Of a stretch of 64,000 bases of DNA, positions 28,053 through 37,102 are shown in pieces. Position numbers and translations under genes: made by a program. Where the stretch lies: NCBI RefSeq assembly GCF_013114595.1, contig NZ_VTXE01000023.1:1-64000 (forward strand). The letters are read 5' to 3'. Within the stretch, counting starts at the first letter, position 1. The number at the start of each line of letters is the position of its first letter. The notes under the pieces are model-generated. The model saw nothing but the letters and a program-made list of their open reading frames with translations. It did not search any database and was not told where the DNA came from. Source of the DNA: Vibrio sp. 99-8-1. GTDB taxonomy: Bacteria; Pseudomonadota; Gammaproteobacteria; Enterobacterales; Vibrionaceae.

Positions 28053-28068
28053 ATCAAGAGGCGTGCCA
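28053..28068 (-). promoter_or_regulatory. Sigma-54 promoter of glnK-amtB
   Basis: The minus strand reads TGGCACGCCTCTTGAT, matching the -24/-12 consensus TGGCACGNNNNTTGCW with one mismatch (A for C). It is placed about 45 bases before the glnK start. RpoN control of glnK-amtB is well known. Confidence 0.88.
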
Positions 28069-28131
28069 ATTAATTAACTCATTGTTTTTATTTATATAGT
28101 TGAATTTTTTAACACTATTAGAGAATAGAAC

Positions 28132-28146
28132 GCACCATAAAAGTGC
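28132..28146 (-). promoter_or_regulatory. NtrC binding site
   Basis: The minus strand reads GCACTTTTATGGTGC, an exact fit to the NtrC consensus GCACNNNNNTGGTGC. It lies about 70 bases upstream of the sigma-54 promoter, a normal enhancer distance. Confidence 0.82.
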
Positions 28147-28284
28147 GCTTGTTTCACTGAAATGAGGCGGGAGTGGTATTTTTAGCAATCTATTGATTGC
28201 TATATAATCAATAGATATAAAAGAATGTATTTAGTGTTCGTTGATACTCTATTACTCACTTAGCGATATTCTCTAACAAGATCA
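28147..28284. other. Spacer with an 11-base hairpin
   Basis: Between the NtrC site and the next terminator the only structure is a perfect inverted repeat, ATCTATTGATT (28188-28198) and AATCAATAGAT (28206-28216), with a 7-base loop and no T run. No open frame with a ribosome binding site is seen. Confidence 0.5.
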
Positions 28285-28310
28285 AAATAGCCCTTATAAA
28301 AGGGCTATTT
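28285..28310 (-). terminator. Terminator of the 72-residue hypothetical gene
   Basis: AAATAGCCCTT and AAGGGCTATTT form a perfect 11-base stem with a 4-base loop. On the minus strand it ends in TATTTTG. It lies 35 bases past the stop of the gene to its right. Confidence 0.75.
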
Positions 28311-28345
28311 ATTGGTGTAACTTTTCGGTTATTAACAACAAAACA

Positions 28346-28564
28346 CTATTTCCACTTATCACTTACCCACCCGTCAATATGCTCATCAAAATGATGTCCA
28401 ACAAAGTGCTGCTGCCTCATATTTACTTCACTCTGAACCGAAGGGCTATCAGTGAGTAAATGTTCAATATGTCGAACCATAGGGTTGTCACTTAAACTGC
28501 GTTCACGGTGTTCCACGGTTTCCTTAATTAATTGTAAGCGATAGGTCTTGCTGTTTCTTTTCAT
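28346..28564 (-). CDS. Hypothetical protein, 72 residues
   Basis: This small soluble protein is rich in His, Arg, Gln and Glu. I do not recognise a family. The N-terminal third is basic (MKRNSKTYRLQLIKETVEHRER) and probably helical, and the C-terminal part is His- and Trp-containing (HFVGHHFDEHIDGW). There is no membrane segment or signal peptide. GAGGAT about 10 bases before the ATG and a terminator behind it support a real, monocistronic gene. The histidine cluster might bind metal, but that is speculation. Confidence 0.6.
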   Translation of the reverse strand: MKRNSKTYRLQLIKETVEHRERSLSDNPMVRHIEHLLTDSPSVQSEVNMRQQHFVGHHFDEHIDGWVSDKWK

Positions 28565-28817
28565 CTGGCTATCCTCATTTCCATCTCGGCTAAAAAATTG
28601 GTCAATAATTAACCATAGGAAGCAAATTGAAAAGCGTCAAATCTGTTAGATAGCGTTTCAAAAGGAGAGAATCAATAAGCAACATTACGTCCAAATAGGT
28701 GGACTCTACAGAGATGCGATGACTGAAAGAGTAAATAGATTACAAATAGATGTCGAGCCTGCGTCAATATCACTCCATTCTTAAAAGTAAGACAAGCTGA
28801 CAAGCAAAGAGGGACCG

Positions 28818-29177
28818 TTAGCGAATAAACACCAGCCATGATCGAAGTAACTGCTCAAAGTCTTCCAAACCACAACCTGCGGAGCTTTCACTATTGTAAA
28901 AATCAAACTCATTATCATCGAGTTCTTGCTCAGTAGATAATACGTTCTCTTCGATAATTACTTCACCCTGTAACATAGACAATGAGATCTCTTTTCCTCG
29001 ATAGCAGAACTCTTGACCATCGCCCGCTTTTATCTGTTCAATGGTAGCGAGAATGTCATTAATCTTCGCTTTGTCTGTATACACCTCTTGTTCTAACCAA
29101 CGTGCAACGACTTCATGATCCATACTGCATTTAATTCGGTACTCGCCCGTTAACGTTCTAGTAAATTGATATTCCAA
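28818..29177 (-). CDS. yacL: YacL family protein (UPF0231)
   Basis: This 119-residue acidic cytoplasmic protein is homologous to E. coli YacL. The pattern EYQFTRTLTGEYRIKCSMDHEVVARW aligns with the YacL start, and FDFYNSESSAGCGLEDF near residue 95 aligns with the conserved YYDEESLSLCGVEDF region. The function is unknown. No ATG is available; three in-frame TTG codons lie within 15 bases. The third is best because GGAG sits six bases before it and because it aligns with the first Met of E. coli YacL. It follows lysS downstream, after a hairpin. Confidence 0.82.
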   Translation of the reverse strand: MEYQFTRTLTGEYRIKCSMDHEVVARWLEQEVYTDKAKINDILATIEQIKAGDGQEFCYRGKEISLSMLQGEVIIEENVLSTEQELDDNEFDFYNSESSAGCGLEDFEQLLRSWLVFIR

Positions 29178-29242
29178 ACTCAACTCCAATCGTTATGTTC
29201 ATCAAACCATTCATCTTCAAAAATGCTCGTTTGCAAAAACAA

Positions 29243-29275
29243 ATGGGGTCAGACCTTAATAGAGTCTGACCCCAT
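29243..29275 (-). terminator. GGGGTCAGAC inverted repeat, likely lysS terminator
   Basis: ATGGGGTCAGAC and GTCTGACCCCAT form a perfect 12-base stem with a 9-base loop. On the minus strand it is followed by TTGTTTTTG, 23 bases after the lysS stop. The GGGGTCAGAC motif recurs as dispersed palindromes in many proteobacteria, so this may be a mobile hairpin that serves as a terminator. Confidence 0.7.
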
Positions 29276-29297
29276 ATCTTATACTAATAAAAATCTC

Positions 29298-30818
29298 TTA
29301 CGCTTGTGGTCTCATCGCAGGGAACAAAATCACATCACGAATAGTATGAGTATTGGTAAACAACATCGCCAGACGATCAATACCGATACCTTGACCTGCT
29401 GTTGGTGGTAAACCGTGCTCTAGCGCTGTAATGTAGTCAGCATCGTAGTACATCGCTTCATCATCACCTGCGTCTTTCGCTTCGACTTGTGCTTTAAAGC
29501 GTGCATCTTGATCCTCTGCATCATTAAGCTCAGAGAAACCATTGGCCACTTCACGACCACCAATAAAGAACTCAAAACGGTCAGTGATAAACGGGTTTGT
29601 ATCATTACGACGAGCCAGTGGTGAGATATCCGCTGGGTACTCTGTAATAAATGTTGGTTGAATCAGTTGAGGTTCAGCCGTTTCACCGAAGATCTCTTCG
29701 AGCAACTGCCCACATGTCCAAAAGTCTTCTACAGCAACATGCAGTGATTTCGCAATGCCAACCATAAAGTCACGATCTTGCACATTTTCGTATGTCATGC
29801 TTTGGATATCTTCGCGATCTGGATTGTATTGCTTAATCGCATCCAGCATGCTCATACGTGGATAAGTTCCGCCAAACTCTACCATCTCTTCGCCATAAGG
29901 CATTGCTGTAGCGCCTAAAACTTCTACCGCTACAGTGCGAAGCATCTCTTCTGTCAGATCCATAAGATCATTGTAATCAGCGTATGCCATATAGAATTCC
30001 ATCATGGTAAATTCTGGGTTATGACGTGGAGATAAACCTTCGTTACGGAAGTTACGGTTGATTTCAAATACGCGGTCAAAACCACCAACCGTCAAACGCT
30101 TCAAGTACAACTCTGGCGCAACACGGAGATACATATCGATATCTAGCGCATTGTGATGCGTAATAAATGGACGTGCTGTTGCACCACCAGGAATGACATG
30201 CATCATTGGCGTTTCAACTTCCATGAACTGCTTGGAGACCATGAAGTTACGGATAGCCGTAACCAACTTTGAACGAATGATGAAAGCAGTACGAGAATCT
30301 TCATTAACAATAAGATCAACGTAACGTTGACGGTAACGCATCTCTTGATCTGTTAAACCGTGGAATTTCTCTGGAAGTGGACGAAGAGCTTTAGTCAACA
30401 GTTCATACTCTTCCATATTCACGTACAAGTCACCTTTACCTGACTTATGCAATGCACCTTTAACACCAACGATATCGCCGATATCCAGCCCTTGATACTG
30501 CTCTTTAAGCTCTTTCTGCACAGGTTTTGCTGCATATGCTTGAATGCGGCCAGAGGTCTCTTGAATAACAAGGAATGGACCACGTTTAGCCATTACACGA
30601 CCAGCAATAGCAACAATTTTATTTAACTCTTCTAGCTCTTCTTTACTTTTATCACCAAACTCAGCCTGCAGATCACCCGCTAAGCTGTCACGACGAAAGT
30701 CATTTGGGTGACCGTTCGCTTTACAGTTTTTACGGATGTGCTCTAGTTTTGCACGACGCTCGGCAATCAGTTTGTTTTCTTCTTGTGCATTTACTTCTGA
30801 GTGAACTTGTTCAGTCAT
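29298..30818 (-). CDS. lysS: Lysyl-tRNA synthetase (class II)
   Basis: LysS charges tRNA-Lys with lysine. It has 506 residues. It has an N-terminal OB-fold anticodon-binding domain (about 55-165) and a class II catalytic core with motif 2 [20 protein letters not shown] and motif 3 [10 protein letters not shown] near the C-terminus. It lies 24 bases downstream of prfB, the same operon as in E. coli. Confidence 0.97.
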   Translation of the reverse strand: MTEQVHSEVNAQEENKLIAERRAKLEHIRKNCKANGHPNDFRRDSLAGDLQAEFGDKSKEELEELNKIVAIAGRVMAKRGPFLVIQETSGRIQAYAAKPVQKELKEQYQGLDIGDIVGVKGALHKSGKGDLYVNMEEYELLTKALRPLPEKFHGLTDQEMRYRQRYVDLIVNEDSRTAFIIRSKLVTAIRNFMVSKQFMEVETPMMHVIPGGATARPFITHHNALDIDMYLRVAPELYLKRLTVGGFDRVFEINRNFRNEGLSPRHNPEFTMMEFYMAYADYNDLMDLTEEMLRTVAVEVLGATAMPYGEEMVEFGGTYPRMSMLDAIKQYNPDREDIQSMTYENVQDRDFMVGIAKSLHVAVEDFWTCGQLLEEIFGETAEPQLIQPTFITEYPADISPLARRNDTNPFITDRFEFFIGGREVANGFSELNDAEDQDARFKAQVEAKDAGDDEAMYYDADYITALEHGLPPTAGQGIGIDRLAMLFTNTHTIRDVILFPAMRPQA

Positions 30819-30842
30819 TTTATTATTACCTTATTAACGCGC

Positions 30843-31941
30843 TTACAGACCTGATTTCAGGCTGGCTTCGATAAATTTGTCTAGATCACCATCAAGAACC
30901 GCTTGAGTGTTACGGTTCTCAACTCCGGTGCGTAAATCTTTAATACGAGAATCATCCAATACATAGGAGCGAATTTGGCTACCCCAACCGATATCAGACT
31001 TAGCATCTTCGTTCGCTTGCTTCTCTGCATTTTGTTTTTGCAATTCAAGCTCAAACAGTTTTGCTTTTAGCTGTTTCATCGCTTGGTCTTTGTTTTTATG
31101 CTGCGAACGATCATTCTGACACTGCACAACAGTATTGCTAGGTAGGTGAGTAATACGTACCGCTGATTCTGTTGTGTTTACGTGCTGACCACCAGCTCCT
31201 GACGCACGATAAACATCAATACGCAGATCACTAGGGTTTATGTCGATAGCAATATTGTCATCAATCTCTGGGTAGATAAATGCAGAGGCAAAAGAGGTAT
31301 GGCGACGGCCACCTGAATCAAATGGCGATTTTCGTACTAAGCGGTGCACACCTGTTTCTGTGCGTAACCAACCATAAGCGTACTCTCCCACGATTCGAAT
31401 CGTTGCCGATTTCAATCCTGCGACATCCCCTTCCGACACTTCAATGACTTCCGTTTTAAAGCCTTTGGCTTCAGCCCAACGCAAATACATACGAAGTAAC
31501 ATTGATGTCCAGTCTTGTGCTTCTGTCCCACCAGAACCCGACTGTAAGTCGATATAGCAGTCAGACTCATCATGATCACCCGAGAACATACGACGAAACT
31601 CAAGCTTCTCTAGCTTACCTTCAAGTTCGACAAGTTCAGGGTCAATTTCATCAAACGTTTCTTGGTCTTCGGCTTCAATAGCCAACTCCAACAAACCTTC
31701 TACGTCGTCAACACCTTGATCTAACTGATCGATGGTCTCTACAATCGCTTCTAACGACGAACGCTCTTTCCCTAACGCTTGTGCTCGTTCAGGTTCGTTC
31801 CAAACATCTGGCTGCTCTAACTCTGCATTAACTTCTTCTAAACGCTCTTTCTTAGCGTCATAGTCAAAGGTACCCCCTCAGGATATCTGTACGTTCAGAT
31901 ACGTCCTGTAAGCGGTTTTTAATAGGATTGATTTCAAACAT
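30843..31941 (-). CDS. prfB: Peptide chain release factor 2, with programmed +1 frameshift
   Basis: RF2 terminates translation at UGA and UAA. The gene is in two frames. Twenty-five codons from the ATG at 31941 end at an in-frame TGA (31864-31866), preceded by AGGGGG and CTT. Skipping one base (the T at 31866) continues for 340 codons, giving 365 residues as in E. coli. The SPF codon-recognition motif (KSPFDSGG) and the GGQ motif ([10 protein letters not shown]) are intact. When RF2 is scarce, slow decoding of the TGA allows the shift, so the protein controls its own synthesis. This is not a broken gene. lysS follows. Confidence 0.96.
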
Positions 31942-32214
31942 GTTTGCTCAACAATAAGTGTAGATTTTAACCGCAGAATTCTACTGAAAAATGTGACGAA
32001 GATACAGGAAAATATTTCATGAAAGCCGCGACAAAACCCTGATTTTTTCAGCGACTCAAGCATAGTTAAGCGCTATCCCATGCAAATAGCGAATCAACAC
32101 GTCACCCTCTATCGTTTAAGCATTTGATAAAATAAGTATCGCAAACAACACCCAATACCATAAATTAGATATATGCTTGAATAAATATACCATGATTTAA
32201 AATTGATAAAAATT

Positions 32215-32856
32215 ATGCTTACTCTAAAAAAATGCCTGTTTATCACATTGTTGCTCGTCACAACTCCTCTGCTTGCAGAGCCTTTTGCTTACTGGAAATT
32301 TGACAGTAACCGTAATGGTATTTCCATCTATTCACGAGAGCATAGTGATGGTTTAGTGGAGATTCGAGCACAGATGTTCACACCCACCAGTTATGGAGCT
32401 TTTCTATCCTTATTGGAAGACAGCAAAAACGTGCCAAACTGGATAGCGAATGTGAGCAGTAGCCAAGTTTTAAAGCAGATCTCAGCAACTGAAAATATTG
32501 TCTATACTCAGTTTGCCGCACCTTGGCCTGCAACAAATCGTGATATGGTGACCTACTCTAAATACTCTATTGAAGATAGCGCTTTTACCCTGAGTATTAA
32601 AGATGCCCCCTTATCCACATTCCCGCCGCAACAAGGGTATGTCCGTGTTCATTCCGTCACGGCGACTTGGCTATTACAAAAGCTGACTAACGGCTTAACC
32701 GTCATTGAATACACCGCGTTTGCTCATCCCGGTGGCGATCTTCCCGATTGGCTGATCAATAAACTGGCCATTGAGAGTGCGCGTGAAACATTTGAAGGGT
32801 TGAGAGCACAGCTTCCAAACTACCAAACCCGTTCTCACCCGCAAATACAAGAGTAG
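32215..32856 (+). CDS. Secreted START-domain lipid-binding protein
   Basis: This is a 213-residue protein with a signal peptide (MLTLKKCLFITLLLVTTPLLA|EP) and a START/Bet v 1-like fold over almost all the mature chain: AYWKFDSNRNGISIYSRE, then PNWIANVSSSQVL and WPATNRDMVTYS. The WPxxxRDxV pattern is characteristic of START domains. It is probably periplasmic and binds a lipid or other hydrophobic ligand. It lies alone on the plus strand between recJ and prfB. I take the ATG at 32215; a TTG four codons earlier is possible. The ligand is unknown. Confidence 0.78.
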   Translation: MLTLKKCLFITLLLVTTPLLAEPFAYWKFDSNRNGISIYSREHSDGLVEIRAQMFTPTSYGAFLSLLEDSKNVPNWIANVSSSQVLKQISATENIVYTQFAAPWPATNRDMVTYSKYSIEDSAFTLSIKDAPLSTFPPQQGYVRVHSVTATWLLQKLTNGLTVIEYTAFAHPGGDLPDWLINKLAIESARETFEGLRAQLPNYQTRSHPQIQE

Positions 32857-32902
32857 TACTTCTGAAAGTAGTTCTTCTGAAAACTATGCTTCTGAAGTGT
32901 CG

Positions 32903-34636
32903 CTAAAGCAAACACTCCACCATTAACTGTAACGACTGATTTCCACGAAACTCATTAATGTCCAGTCGATACGCCATATGGACCGTTTTAGTGGCAGGAT
33001 CAGGCCAGCGACGTAGATCAACATTAAAAGCGATAGCATCTATGGTTATATTACTTGGGTGCCCTTTAAATAATGGTTCCACCATCATTTTTAGATGCTT
33101 CTCCCCCACTAGTTTTTGATGCAATATTTTGAATTCACCATCAAACACCGGTTCGGGAAAGTTTTGCCCCCACGGGCCCCCATCTCGTATCAACTGAGCA
33201 ACATGCATGGAGAACTCTTCAGGTAATAACTCACCATCAGATAACACCACGCCTTGCAAAGCACTTTCATCGAGTTCATCTCTCACGACTTGATCAAACA
33301 GCTGACAAAATAAATCGTAGTGCTCTTCTTTGATGGTTAACCCTGCTGCCATGGCGTGACCACCAAACTTGGTAATAATATTTGGATGTTGAGTATCAAT
33401 TCGATCCAGTGCATCTCTCATATGTAAACCGGGTATAGAGCGACAAGAGCCTTTGATGAAGCCATCCCCACCATCAGCAAACGCAATCACCGGACGATGA
33501 AATTTGTCCTTAATTCGCGACGCAACGATACCAATCACCCCTTGATGCCAATCTCGCTGAAATAGAACTAATCCATAAGGGAGTTGTGACGCTTCGTTTA
33601 ACTGGAGTCGTTCGCAGATGGCAATAGCTTCTTGCTTCATCCCTTCTTCTATTTCTCGTCGAGTCTGGTTTAGTCCATCAAGTTCTGTGGCCATACGCCG
33701 AGCTGCGTGTATGTTGTTACACATCAACAGCTCAACACCAAATGACATATCGTCTAAACGACCCGCGGCATTAATTCGTGGACCCAACGCAAAACCAAAA
33801 TCGGACGCCACTAATCTTCTTGCGTCTCTTTTGGCCACTTCAATCAGAGCTTGAATTCCCGGCCGAGCTTTCCCGGCACGAATTCGTTGCACGCCTTGAT
33901 GCACCAAAATGCGATTATTTTCATCTAGGGAGACCACATCCGCCACAGTACCCAGTGCCACCAAATCAAGCAGTTCTGCCAGATTAGGCTGTAAAATATT
34001 TTGTTGAGTAAACCACTCTTTCTCTCGCATATACGCTCGGAGAGCCATCATTAAATAGAATGCGACTCCTACGCCGGCTAATGCTTTAGAAGGAAATGAA
34101 CAGAGTTGTAAATTGGGGTTAACCATCGCATCAGCAATAGGCAGTTCATCCCCCGGTAAATGGTGATCAGTAACAATAACATCAATACCTTTGGATTTTG
34201 CATAGCGAACCCCTTCAATGGAAGAGACGCCATTATCCACGGTCATGATAAGCTCCGCTCCAAGTTCTATCGCTTGATCCACCACTTCAGGACTTAAGCC
34301 ATAACCGTCTTCAAAACGGTTAGGCACTAGGTAATCAACATTCTGACTACCAAAACTGCGTAACGCTAACACTGACAAAGCGGAGCTGGTTGCGCCATCA
34401 GCGTCAAAATCTCCCACAACAATGATACGACGTCCAGCGCCTATTGCTGCATAAAGCAGTTCTACCGCCTTCTCAATACCATGTAACGACTGATAAGCAT
34501 GTAGTCCTTTTGCTCCTTTATCTAACTGACTCATGTTCCTAATTCCCCGAGCAAGATAAATACGGCGTAAAAGAGGAGGAATAGTATCGGAAAGCTGCGA
34601 AAGATCTTGTGCCGGACGCTGAGTAATTTTATTCAT
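32903..34636 (-). CDS. recJ: Single-stranded-DNA-specific exonuclease RecJ
   Basis: RecJ is the 5'-3' exonuclease of the RecF recombination and mismatch repair pathways. The protein has 577 residues with the DHH phosphoesterase motifs: VGDFDADGATSS (about 75), MTVDNGVSS and VTDHHLPG (about 156-163). The DHHA1 region has GGHAMAAGLTI near 430. The length is normal. It is third in the xerD-dsbC-recJ unit, separated from dsbC by a hairpin-containing gap of 97 bases. Confidence 0.96.
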   Translation of the reverse strand: MNKITQRPAQDLSQLSDTIPPLLRRIYLARGIRNMSQLDKGAKGLHAYQSLHGIEKAVELLYAAIGAGRRIIVVGDFDADGATSSALSVLALRSFGSQNVDYLVPNRFEDGYGLSPEVVDQAIELGAELIMTVDNGVSSIEGVRYAKSKGIDVIVTDHHLPGDELPIADAMVNPNLQLCSFPSKALAGVGVAFYLMMALRAYMREKEWFTQQNILQPNLAELLDLVALGTVADVVSLDENNRILVHQGVQRIRAGKARPGIQALIEVAKRDARRLVASDFGFALGPRINAAGRLDDMSFGVELLMCNNIHAARRMATELDGLNQTRREIEEGMKQEAIAICERLQLNEASQLPYGLVLFQRDWHQGVIGIVASRIKDKFHRPVIAFADGGDGFIKGSCRSIPGLHMRDALDRIDTQHPNIITKFGGHAMAAGLTIKEEHYDLFCQLFDQVVRDELDESALQGVVLSDGELLPEEFSMHVAQLIRDGGPWGQNFPEPVFDGEFKILHQKLVGEKHLKMMVEPLFKGHPSNITIDAIAFNVDLRRWPDPATKTVHMAYRLDINEFRGNQSLQLMVECLL

Positions 34637-34692
34637 AACAAGTCAGTTGTTCTCATATCGTATAGGAGCAATAGGGAGTATTAGAAGAGGAA

Positions 34693-34725
34693 GAACTCGG
34701 CCTAGCTATGAGGCCAGACCGAGCT
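34693..34725 (-). terminator. Hairpin between dsbC and recJ
   Basis: An imperfect stem, AAGCTCGGTCTGGCC with GGCCGAGTT, appears on the minus strand just after the dsbC stop and is followed by TTCTTCCTCTTC rather than a clean T run. It may be a partial terminator or RNA-processing stem inside the operon. Confidence 0.4.
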
Positions 34726-34733
34726 TAGGATGT

Positions 34734-35528
34734 TTACTTATCCATTTCTGCGCGAAGGCGAGTAATCATTTTTGCTGGAGGCATATAACCCGCAACAAGC
34801 TTACCATTTGGTAGATAAATGGCCGGAGTCCCAGAAATACCTAACTCTCTGCCTAAAACATACTGATCCATAATTTTTGTTTTACACTGTTCAAGGTTAT
34901 CGACCTGTTCCGTAAAATTACGCTCTATCTTGGCTTTATTCATTGCAGCCGCTGGCTCTTTTGCACACCAGATACGCGCCATCTCTTCAGCCACTTCTCC
35001 TTGCGGACCTTGACGGGGATAAGCCAAATAACGAACTGTAATACCCAACTCATTATAACCGCTCATCTGGCTGTGTAATTTCACACAGTAACCACAAGTA
35101 GTATCAGTAAACACGGTAATGACATATTTTTCATCGTCCGCTGGATATACAATCATATCCTGTTCAAATTGAGCAATTTTTGCTGCATTCAATGGCGCTT
35201 TTCGCTCTTCTATTAAGTTGACGTATTGACCATCGCCATCCAGAGAATACAGAGCACCAGCGATAAATTGTTCACCCGCTGCATTGGAGAAAAACAGCCC
35301 ACCATTGGTTTCAATTTCCACCAAACCGTCTATGGTTGCAGGCGTGATGCTTATAACTTTTACACCCATTTTTTCAAAGCGAGCAGTGAGCATTTCTTTG
35401 TCAAACAGAGTGTCTCTCACTGTTGCAGCTTGCGTTTCTGTCGAAGTTTCAGTTTTGGCTTCTTCCGCATTACAAGCGGCAACCAGTAGAAGGGTTGTCA
35501 GAAAAGTTAATCGGCGTAAAACGCTCAT
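34734..35528 (-). CDS. dsbC: Thiol:disulfide interchange protein DsbC, predicted lipoprotein form
   Basis: DsbC is a periplasmic disulfide isomerase that reshuffles wrong disulfides and is kept reduced by DsbD. The protein has a dimerisation domain (about 40-100), then a thioredoxin-fold domain with the active site CGYC (FTDTTCGYCVKLH), and a cis-proline region GTPAIYL. The signal ends in LLLVAAC|NAEE, a good lipobox, whereas E. coli DsbC has a plain signal peptide. This protein may therefore be anchored to the outer membrane. AAGGTGG before MSVLRRL sets the start; the result is 264 residues. It sits between xerD and recJ, as in E. coli. Confidence 0.93.
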   Translation of the reverse strand: MSVLRRLTFLTTLLLVAACNAEEAKTETSTETQAATVRDTLFDKEMLTARFEKMGVKVISITPATIDGLVEIETNGGLFFSNAAGEQFIAGALYSLDGDGQYVNLIEERKAPLNAAKIAQFEQDMIVYPADDEKYVITVFTDTTCGYCVKLHSQMSGYNELGITVRYLAYPRQGPQGEVAEEMARIWCAKEPAAAMNKAKIERNFTEQVDNLEQCKTKIMDQYVLGRELGISGTPAIYLPNGKLVAGYMPPAKMITRLRAEMDK

Positions 35529-35555
35529 TTGTACCACCTTTTTTATCATTATAAT

Positions 35556-36452
35556 TCACGCCCGTGGATGATGCTGTTCATGAATCTGTTTAAGTCGCTC
35601 TGTTGCTACATGAGTATAAATTTGAGTTGTCGATAAGTCACTATGTCCTAACAACATCTGTACTACCCTAAGGTCTGCACCATGATTAAGCAAGTGTGTT
35701 GCAAATGCATGCCTAAGAACATGGGGAGAAAGCAGCTCTGTATCAATTGCTGCGATTACTGCGTAATGCTTTATGCGATGCCAGAAAGTTTGTCTGGTCA
35801 TCTGCCTCGCCCGCTTACTTGGAAACACAACATCGGAACTCTGCTCACCTAACAGTATTGGTCTGCCTTGTTCAATAAAAGTTTCAATCCAATCGACCGC
35901 ATTTTCTCCCATTGGAACCAAACGTTCTTTATTGCCTTTGCCTATTACTCGCACAACACCTTGACGAAGACTGATATTCTCCATGGTCAAGCTCACTAAC
36001 TCAGTAACACGTAAGCCTGTTGCATAAAGCAGCTCCAACATAGCTTTATCTCTTAACTCTATTGGGTCATTACAATCAGGAGCATCAAGTAGGTCATCCA
36101 CCTGAGTCTCGGTTAAGTCTTTAGGTAATCGTGTCGGCAGCTTAGGGGCAATAAGTAAGGTACTTGGGTCATCTGAGCGCAGGTTTTCACGATATAGATA
36201 CTGAAACAGACGCTTCATGGCCGACAACATTCGAGCACGAGAGGTCTGTTTATACCGCCGATCCACCAACCAAGCTTGGTACTCTTGTAACTCATGAGTT
36301 GACACAGATAACAACTGATATTGCTGCTTGGTCATCCACTCAAAAAGCCGTTTTAAATCATTTCGATAAGATGCAACGGTATTCTCAGATAACCCTTTTT
36401 CCATCCATATGGCGTCGAGAAATCGTTCTACAATTGCTAAATCTTTATCCAT
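35556..36452 (-). CDS. xerD: Site-specific tyrosine recombinase XerD
   Basis: XerD, with XerC, resolves chromosome dimers at dif under FtsK control. The protein has 298 residues. An N-terminal SAM-like domain (1-90) is followed by a catalytic domain with Arg in ATGLRVTEL (about 148), the HVLRHAFATHL box, LLGHSDLSTTQIYTHV with the nucleophilic tyrosine at about 279, and no extra domains. It is first in the leftward xerD-dsbC-recJ unit and divergent from fldB. Confidence 0.96.
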   Translation of the reverse strand: MDKDLAIVERFLDAIWMEKGLSENTVASYRNDLKRLFEWMTKQQYQLLSVSTHELQEYQAWLVDRRYKQTSRARMLSAMKRLFQYLYRENLRSDDPSTLLIAPKLPTRLPKDLTETQVDDLLDAPDCNDPIELRDKAMLELLYATGLRVTELVSLTMENISLRQGVVRVIGKGNKERLVPMGENAVDWIETFIEQGRPILLGEQSSDVVFPSKRARQMTRQTFWHRIKHYAVIAAIDTELLSPHVLRHAFATHLLNHGADLRVVQMLLGHSDLSTTQIYTHVATERLKQIHEQHHPRA

Positions 36453-36544
36453 TGCTCAACCATAAAGTTACTTTCAGCATTTGAGTATACCTGTTTTATA
36501 GGTAGAATCAGCGCAATAATGAATAAAAGAATAATGCACTTACT

Positions 36545-37063
36545 ATGAAAATTGGACTATTTTACGGCTCTTCTACCTGCTATACAGAGATGGCAGCAGA
36601 AAAAATACGCGCAGTCATTGGAGAAGAGTTGGTTGATATTCATAATGTTAAAGACGTGTCATTAAGTAGAATGAACGACTACGACTTTATTATTCTTGGT
36701 ATATCGACATGGGATTTTGGTGAAATTCAAGAAGATTGGAACGCTATTTGGCAAACGGTCTCTACCGTTTCACTCAACAATAAATGTGTTGCGCTATTTG
36801 GTCTTGGTGACCAAGAAGGTTATGGCGAGTGGTTCTTAGATGCGATGGGCCTACTGCATGATGAGTTGCAACCGACCGGTGCTAAATTTATTGGATACTG
36901 GCCAAATATAGGTTACCAATTTGATGCCTCGAAAGCGTTAATAGAACAAGGAGACTATTTTGTAGGACTTGCTCTGGACGAGGACTCGCAATACGAGTTA
37001 AGTGATGATCGTATTGCCACTTGGTGCGAACAGATATTAGTTGAGTATCAACAAACACTTTAA
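36545..37063 (+). CDS. fldB: Flavodoxin FldB
   Basis: This is a long-chain flavodoxin of 172 residues that carries electrons on FMN. The phosphate-binding loop is GSSTCYTE (residues 8-15), an unusual Cys-Tyr variant also found in FldB, and the isoalloxazine loops are around STWDFGEIQ (about 58) and [13 protein letters not shown] (about 90). The location beside xerD, read divergently, is that of fldB in E. coli. An 18-base tandem repeat and a shared terminator follow. Confidence 0.93.
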   Translation: MKIGLFYGSSTCYTEMAAEKIRAVIGEELVDIHNVKDVSLSRMNDYDFIILGISTWDFGEIQEDWNAIWQTVSTVSLNNKCVALFGLGDQEGYGEWFLDAMGLLHDELQPTGAKFIGYWPNIGYQFDASKALIEQGDYFVGLALDEDSQYELSDDRIATWCEQILVEYQQTL

Positions 37064-37102
37064 CAAGCCAATAAGTTCTTGTTACGCAGCGTTTCGCTAA
37101 AC

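Noticed and set aside
30843-31694. prfB as a 283-residue gene starting [10 protein letters not shown]
   Set aside because: This is only the part after an internal Met. The frameshifted reading from 31941 gives the full 365 residues with the expected N-terminus.
31878-32063. 61-codon minus-strand frame at the prfB start
   Set aside because: It runs through the prfB leader in another frame; prfB and its frameshift explain this stretch.
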